This document shows positions 60,007-64,000 of a stretch of 64,000 nt of DNA, piece after piece. The notes below the pieces were generated by a model, which saw only the letters and a program-made list of their open reading frames with translations, was not told the origin of the DNA and did no database searches. Location: contig NZ_CP090976.1 in the NCBI RefSeq assembly GCF_021513235.1, positions 2,480,001-2,544,000 of the forward strand. The letters run 5' to 3'. The position numbers and the translations under genes are program-made. The stretch is from Kaistella sp. 97-N-M2 (GTDB lineage: Bacteria; Bacteroidota; Bacteroidia; Flavobacteriales; Weeksellaceae). The first letter of the stretch is position 1, and each line of letters opens with the position of its first letter.

Positions 60007-61251
60007 CTACTGTTTCATGTCGTACATCACCAACGCGGTCACTAATTTTGGTTCGATGTAGGTGCATTTTGGCGGCATTTTTATATTTTGATCTGATACT
60101 TTTAAAAGATCATTAAAGCTGACCGGATAAATGCCGAAACCTACTTTGTACGCGCCGGAATCTACTTTTTCTTTAATGCATTTAATTCCTTCCACAGAAG
60201 AATCGCCTTTAAGGTAGGTTATTTTGTCGGTGGTCTTCGGATTTTCGATCCCCAGAATATCTTTGATCACGAATTCTTCCAGCAAAAAATGATCGAGATC
60301 ATTCATAGTACTTTGTTTCGCTCGTAATTCATGCTTTACATGTAGCGAATAAAATTTACCGCCGAGATACATGGAGATATGAAACTTCTGAGACGGATAA
60401 TACGGATCGTCGCCTTTATCGTGTACAAGGAAGTTTTCTTCGATGCGCGCCAGAAATTCTTCCTCAGAAAGACCGTTCAGATCCTGCAGAAGTCTGTTGT
60501 AATCGTGTATTTTGATGGATTGGTTGGAGACGATAAAGCTGAAAACGTAATTGTAATATTCGGTACCGTTATGTTTTTTGTTTTTCTCCTGAAGATTTTT
60601 TGCATTCAAAGCCGTGGAGCCAATTCGATGATGACCATCGGCAATGTAAAAAGAATCGATCTGCTCCAAAACATCTTTAAATTCTTTCATTTTCAGGCGG
60701 TTGTCGATTTGCCAAACCTTGTGTCGCGTGCCTTTATCATCCAGATAATTAAGAATAGGAACGTTTTTTTCTTCGTGGTTCATCAGCAATTCCACCTTGG
60801 GATTTGCGGTGTACGTAAGAAGCACCGGTTCTGCCTGAATGCTCACCTTTTCTAAATAATACGCCAGTTTCTCTTTTCTTTGCGTGATGGTGGATTCGTG
60901 TTTTTTTATTTTTCCGTTGCGGAAATCATCAACACTTACCAGGCCCAAAAGACCCCGAAATACCGACTTGTTAGGAAGAAACTGTTCGTAAAGATAATAA
61001 GATGATGCATCCTGAACGAGAATTTTATCGTCCAGCAACTCTTCAAAATTGGTTCTTATTTTTCGCAGGTTACGGTCAATATCCTTGGATTTGCTGACCA
61101 CGTACGGCTTTATCATCTGAATGTACGATGATTCCAGCTGGGCTTTTTTGTTGATTTCTTCCTGAGAAAAATTATCTAAGGGATGCGTTGGGAAAACGTC
61201 GACAAAATCTCCACTAGGCCGAATTCCCCGAAAAGGTTTGAAAATAGGCAT
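60007..61251 (-). CDS. DUF1015 family protein linked to serine biosynthesis
   Basis: A 414-residue soluble protein. It begins MPIFKPFRGIRPSGDFVDVF, the standard DUF1015 opening, and contains the family's DGHHR motif (FYIADGHHRIGSTALNAK, about residue 213) and PKCTYIEPKLVTALVMYD at the C-terminus. The DGHHR motif recalls the ParB/sulfiredoxin fold of the free-serine kinases SbnI and SerK. It follows serA by 7 bases in an operon with serC. ATG 61251 is chosen because the longer frame (from 61323) overlaps serA by 65 bases. A role in serine or phosphoserine metabolism is inferred. Confidence 0.82.
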   Translation of the reverse strand: MPIFKPFRGIRPSGDFVDVFPTHPLDNFSQEEINKKAQLESSYIQMIKPYVVSKSKDIDRNLRKIRTNFEELLDDKILVQDASSYYLYEQFLPNKSVFRGLLGLVSVDDFRNGKIKKHESTITQRKEKLAYYLEKVSIQAEPVLLTYTANPKVELLMNHEEKNVPILNYLDDKGTRHKVWQIDNRLKMKEFKDVLEQIDSFYIADGHHRIGSTALNAKNLQEKNKKHNGTEYYNYVFSFIVSNQSIKIHDYNRLLQDLNGLSEEEFLARIEENFLVHDKGDDPYYPSQKFHISMYLGGKFYSLHVKHELRAKQSTMNDLDHFLLEEFVIKDILGIENPKTTDKITYLKGDSSVEGIKCIKEKVDSGAYKVGFGIYPVSFNDLLKVSDQNIKMPPKCTYIEPKLVTALVMYDMKQ

Positions 61252-61258
61252 TGTATAT

Positions 61259-62218
61259 CTATAGTTTCTTTTTAATGTCAATAATCTGCACTGCAAGTTC
61301 CGTTCCGATTTTCTCCTGTGCATCGAGGGTATTGCCGCCTAAATGGGGCGATAGCGAGAGATTTGGGTTCATCAGCAATGGCAGTTCCGGTGACGGTTCA
61401 TTTTCGAAAACATCCAAAGCGGCGCCCGCAATTTTACCGGACTCGATGAACTGAAGAAGGTTTACCTCATTTAAAACGCCGCCCCTTGCGGTGTTTACGA
61501 TAAAAATTCCGTCTTTCATTTTTTCGAACTGCGGTGTATCGAGTACATAATCTTTCGTTTTAGGGGTATTAATGCTGAGGAAATCGACGCCGTCCAAAAA
61601 TTGATCCCAGTCATTAGTAGTGGAGATTTCAAAATAAACCTCCTGACCGTCAAAAAAGCGCAGGGCTATTTTTTCGGTGCGGGGTTTTCTTGTTAAAACT
61701 TTAACTTTCATGCCTAAAGAGATTCCAATTTTCACCACTTCTTTTCCGATGCCGCCAAAACCGATCACGCCCAAAGTTTTTCCTTCGAGCTCAACGGCTT
61801 TTGAAAAGGATTTTTTCATGGCTGAAAAATGCGTATCACCTTCCAGTGGCATCAATCGGTTAGATTCGTGGAGGAATCTTGCCAAGGACAGAAAATGGGC
61901 AAAAACCATTTCGGCGACAGAGCGTGAGGAAGCATTTGGCGTGTTGATGACGTAGAGGCCTTTTTCAATGGCATATTCCACATCGATATTGTCCATCCCA
62001 ACGCCGCCTCGCCCTATGATTTTCAGGCTGGCGCAAGCATCGATTAAATCTTCGCGTACTTTGGTGGCACTTCGCACCAAAAGAACGTCGACCTGATTTT
62101 CGTTGATAAAATTAATTAAATGTTCCTGTGAAACTTTGGCTTCTATAAATTCTATACCAGCTTCTAGTAAAGCGTTTTTTCCCGAGTCTGAAATTCCGTC
62201 GTTCGCTAAAACTTTCAT
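61259..62218 (-). CDS. serA: D-3-phosphoglycerate dehydrogenase, short form
   Basis: A 319-residue D-2-hydroxyacid dehydrogenase that oxidises 3-phosphoglycerate, the first step to serine. NAD-binding [20 protein letters not shown] (about 142-161), substrate arginine in [11 protein letters not shown], catalytic Arg in [12 protein letters not shown], and the His in [19 protein letters not shown]. The length is that of the short SerA without a C-terminal ACT regulatory domain, so serine feedback may act elsewhere. It lies 42 bases after serC and 7 before the DUF1015 gene. Confidence 0.92.
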   Translation of the reverse strand: MKVLANDGISDSGKNALLEAGIEFIEAKVSQEHLINFINENQVDVLLVRSATKVREDLIDACASLKIIGRGGVGMDNIDVEYAIEKGLYVINTPNASSRSVAEMVFAHFLSLARFLHESNRLMPLEGDTHFSAMKKSFSKAVELEGKTLGVIGFGGIGKEVVKIGISLGMKVKVLTRKPRTEKIALRFFDGQEVYFEISTTNDWDQFLDGVDFLSINTPKTKDYVLDTPQFEKMKDGIFIVNTARGGVLNEVNLLQFIESGKIAGAALDVFENEPSPELPLLMNPNLSLSPHLGGNTLDAQEKIGTELAVQIIDIKKKL

Positions 62219-62260
62219 ATTCTACAATTTAATATTTTCAAATTATTCTATTTGAAAATT

Positions 62261-63325
62261 TTAGTTCATATTTTTCATTACGTCTACCAAAACCTGTACG
62301 CTCTCAATGGGCATTGCGTTGTACATACTGGCGCGGTAACCGCCTAAACTGCGGTGCCCGTTCAAACCATTGATTCCGGCTTCTTTCCAGGCAGTGTCGA
62401 AAGCTTCTTTTTTAGACTCGTCTAATAGTTTGAAAGACACATTCATTACCGAACGGTCTTCTTTTTCACAAAAGGTTTCGAACAAAGGATTTCGATCGAT
62501 TTCGCCGTACAGTAATTTTGCCTGGGCTTCGTTTCTGGCTTCGGCCGCCGCAATGCCGCCATTATTTTCTAAATGTTGCAGGGTTAAAAGGGTGGCGTAC
62601 ACCGGGAAAACCGGCGGTGTATTGAGCATGGATTCCTTTGCGATCTGTAAGGAATAATCCAGGTAAGAAGGAATATCGCGACCTGTTTTGCCGAGGATTT
62701 CTTTTTTTACAACCACCAGCGTTACGCCGGCCGGACCCATATTTTTCTGCGCTCCCGCATACATAAGATCGAATTTTGAAAAATCGATCTGTCGGGAAAA
62801 AATATCGGAACTCATATCGCAAACCAATAAGGTATCAACTTCCGGAAAAGATTTCATCTGCGTGCCGTAAATGGTGTTGTTGGAAGTACAGTGAAAGTAA
62901 TCATAACCACTTCCTACGGTATAATCTTTCGGGATAAATGAATAGTTATTTTCTTTTGAAGAGCCCACCACATCCACGGTTCCTAATTTTTTGGCTTCTT
63001 TAATCGCCCCTGCTGCCCAGGTGCCGGTATCCAGGTATGCGGCTTTTCCGTTCTCAGATTTCATCAGATTAAAAGGCACCATTGCGAACTGCAGGCTGGC
63101 GCCACCACCTAAATAAAGGACTTCATAATCGTCATTTAAATTCATCAGGCGTTTTACGATCGCTCTGGCTTCGTCCATCACCGCGACAAAGTCTTTGCTT
63201 CGGTGCGAAATTTCGAGGAGTGAAAGTCCAATTCCGTTAAAGTCTAAAATGGCTTCGGCGGATTTTTGAAAAACTTCCTGCGGTAAAATACACGGTCCTG
63301 CGCTGAAATTGTGTTTTTTGCTCAT
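62261..63325 (-). CDS. serC: Phosphoserine aminotransferase
   Basis: A 354-residue class V PLP aminotransferase that makes 3-phosphoserine from phosphohydroxypyruvate. It opens KKHNFSAGPCILPQEVFQKS. Cofactor-binding features include SLLEISHRSKDF, LYLGGGASLQFAMVP and the PLP lysine in YAGAQKNMGPAGVTLVVV. The C-terminal GHRSLGGYRASMYNAMPI completes the active site. Length is normal (about 355-360). It is the first gene of the serC-serA-DUF1015 operon; no serB is present here. A 13-base dyad precedes it (63347-63359). Confidence 0.95.
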   Translation of the reverse strand: MSKKHNFSAGPCILPQEVFQKSAEAILDFNGIGLSLLEISHRSKDFVAVMDEARAIVKRLMNLNDDYEVLYLGGGASLQFAMVPFNLMKSENGKAAYLDTGTWAAGAIKEAKKLGTVDVVGSSKENNYSFIPKDYTVGSGYDYFHCTSNNTIYGTQMKSFPEVDTLLVCDMSSDIFSRQIDFSKFDLMYAGAQKNMGPAGVTLVVVKKEILGKTGRDIPSYLDYSLQIAKESMLNTPPVFPVYATLLTLQHLENNGGIAAAEARNEAQAKLLYGEIDRNPLFETFCEKEDRSVMNVSFKLLDESKKEAFDTAWKEAGINGLNGHRSLGGYRASMYNAMPIESVQVLVDVMKNMN

Positions 63326-63346
63326 TTTTTTATTTTTAAAAGAATT

Positions 63347-63359
63347 TCGCCCTGGGCGA
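63347..63359. promoter_or_regulatory. Dyad upstream of serC
   Basis: TCGCCC-T-GGGCGA, perfect 6-base arms, 22 bases from the serC start codon on the minus strand. Possible operator or leader hairpin; no TAnnTTTG box was found for serC. Confidence 0.3.
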
Positions 63360-63389
63360 TTTCAAAAGGATTGATTTAATAAATTTTTA

Positions 63390-63420
63390 TAAAAAAAACC
63401 GCTCACAGTAAGTGAGCGGT
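63390..63420 (-). terminator. Terminator of the ferredoxin gene
   Basis: Stem ACCGCTCAC (63398-63406) / GTGAGCGGT (63412-63420), then A run on the plus strand. It makes the ferredoxin a separate unit from serC. Confidence 0.85.
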
Positions 63421-63424
63421 ATTG

Positions 63425-63775
63425 TTATTCACCGTGTAAAAAGGCTTTTTTCTCCAGTAAACTTTCCTCAGATTCTACATGATCTTCATCCGGTATACAG
63501 CAATCCACCGGGCAAACTGCAGCACACTGTGGTTCTTCATGAAAACCCATACATTCCGTACATTTATCGGTTACAATAAAATATACATCGTCGCTAACCG
63601 GTTCCTGTGGAGCATCTGCATCAACCGTTAATCCCGATTTCATTACGACTTTTCCTTTCAGCGCAGTACCATCGGAGGCTTTCCAATCGACCGCGCCTTC
63701 ATAAATCGCGTTATTCGGACATTCCGGTTCACAGGCACCACAATTTATACATTCGTCTGTTATTCTGATAGCCAT
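63425..63775 (-). CDS. Ferredoxin with two iron-sulfur clusters
   Basis: A 116-residue ferredoxin of the 2[4Fe-4S] or related type. First cluster motif CINCGACEPECPNNAIY (residues 9-25); second CTECMGFHEEPQCAAVCPVD (about 74-93) with a stretched Cys-x2-Cys-x8-Cys-x3-Cys spacing. The 40 residues between are longer than in classical clostridial ferredoxins, giving the Alv-like form found across Proteobacteria and Bacteroidetes. Cytosolic electron carrier. It shares a divergent promoter with the acyl-CoA reductase gene; whether it donates electrons to that enzyme is unknown. Confidence 0.92.
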   Translation of the reverse strand: MAIRITDECINCGACEPECPNNAIYEGAVDWKASDGTALKGKVVMKSGLTVDADAPQEPVSDDVYFIVTDKCTECMGFHEEPQCAAVCPVDCCIPDEDHVESEESLLEKKAFLHGE

Positions 63776-63790
63776 TGCTACTTTATTTTT

Positions 63791-63808
63791 TAAATTTGCA
63801 CAAAATTA
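63791..63808. promoter_or_regulatory. Back-to-back -7 elements for ferredoxin and acyl-CoA reductase genes
   Basis: TAAATTTG (63791-63798, plus) and TAATTTTG (63801-63808, minus) are both exact TAnnTTTG matches, separated by two bases and forming a near-palindrome. The minus box is 26 bases before the ferredoxin start, the plus box 37 before the ATG at 63835. Confidence 0.5.
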
Positions 63809-63834
63809 CTAAAATTCCACCAATTTCCCATAGA

Positions 63835-64000
63835 ATGAATACAGAAAAGCATATTTCAAGCCTTTATAAATTAAGTTCGTACATCAAGAAATTTTTGACA
63901 ACAGAACCTCATAATTATGATGAAATTGACGAAGAATTTTCTGCCGTTTTAAGAAAATCGGAAAACGAAAATTCCTGGTTCACCCAGGAAAGTCAAAGAT
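63835..64000 (+). CDS. Acyl-CoA reductase (LuxC-like), 3'-truncated
   Basis: The first 55 codons of a gene that runs off the window: MNTEKHISSLYKLSSYIKKF, then EIDEEFSAVLRKSENENSWF. This N-terminus and its position divergent from the ferredoxin and serC genes match the LuxC-type acyl-CoA reductase that commonly sits there in Flavobacteriia. Such enzymes reduce acyl-CoA to aldehyde. The visible part contains no catalytic motif, so the call rests on N-terminal resemblance and gene order and is tentative. Confidence 0.55.
   Translation, partial: MNTEKHISSLYKLSSYIKKFLTTEPHNYDEIDEEFSAVLRKSENENSWFTQESQR

Noticed and set aside
60007..61323. Longer DUF1015 start at 61323
   Set aside because: Would overlap serA by 65 bases; the family motif starts at MPIFKPF (61251).

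Overview
The window comes from the chromosome of a member of the Bacteroidota, most likely a Flavobacteriia of the Weeksellaceae (Chryseobacterium/Kaistella type). This is inferred from the protein families (type IX secretion sorting domains of types A and B, a TPR/TonB-type barrel pair, a histone H1-like small protein, fused E1 alpha/beta dehydrogenase, DUF2911, DUF1015), from starts without Shine-Dalgarno sequences, and from many Bacteroidetes promoters of the form TTTG-N19..23-TAnnTTTG. No phage, plasmid, insertion sequence or CRISPR array was recognised. The gene content is mostly housekeeping, with one biosynthetic operon.

Layout. 1-4636: end of gcvP, facing a cationic amino acid permease. 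4763-13453: a large surface protein with a type B sorting domain, then a TPR protein paired with a TonB-receptor-like barrel that lacks a plug. 13564-13637: tRNA-Arg(TCG). 13774-15775: a DUF5996 gene and then a decayed stretch where an AraC remnant abuts a TPR-kinase remnant, plus a frameshifted small membrane protein. 15945-17463: nitroreductase-ohrR-ohr operon with a palindrome lying between its -33 and -7 boxes. 17654-20753: histone H1-like protein, secreted delta-60-repeat protein, transaldolase, small stress-type protein. 20948-26687: operon of ACP, KAS, dehydratase, enoyl-reductase-like SDR, type III polyketide synthase, methyltransferase and FAD oxidoreductase, the likely source of a phenolic or pyrone lipid. 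26781-29723: lipoprotein and acs. 29846-35692: pyrB-carA-carB, preceded by a leader peptide plus terminator, with a four-helix-bundle gene between inverted repeats inserted between carA and carB.

35823-38007 encodes a fused permease/binding-protein ABC transporter of the OpuC/EgtU type with its ATPase. 38247-42215 holds stress and envelope functions: glycine-zipper protein, anti-sigma/ECF sigma pair, MsrB, fasciclin lipoprotein, DUF2911. 42446-44767: Ada, a GNAT acetyltransferase and two small conserved genes. 45195-48246: ALDH7-type semialdehyde dehydrogenase and lysine 6-aminotransferase, together converting lysine to 2-aminoadipate. 48368-50899: DUF2007, a TPR-AraC regulator and a divergent small lipoprotein. 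51060-55977: fused E1 of a 2-oxoacid dehydrogenase, an HTH-like protein and lpdA (E3). 55978-56725 is gene-poor and contains three repeat classes, including an eight-unit 21-bp minisatellite. 56726-59913: VIT1-type transporter, patatin, DgkA, M28 peptidase. 60007-63775: DUF1015, serA and serC together, then a ferredoxin that shares a back-to-back promoter with the first 55 codons of an acyl-CoA reductase.

The observations most worth following are the type III PKS/FAS II operon, the pyrB leader-attenuator, the inverted-repeat-bounded cassette inside carAB, the OhrR operator-promoter overlap, the DUF1015-serAC linkage and the minisatellite. All function calls rest on reading motifs by eye; no database search was run.
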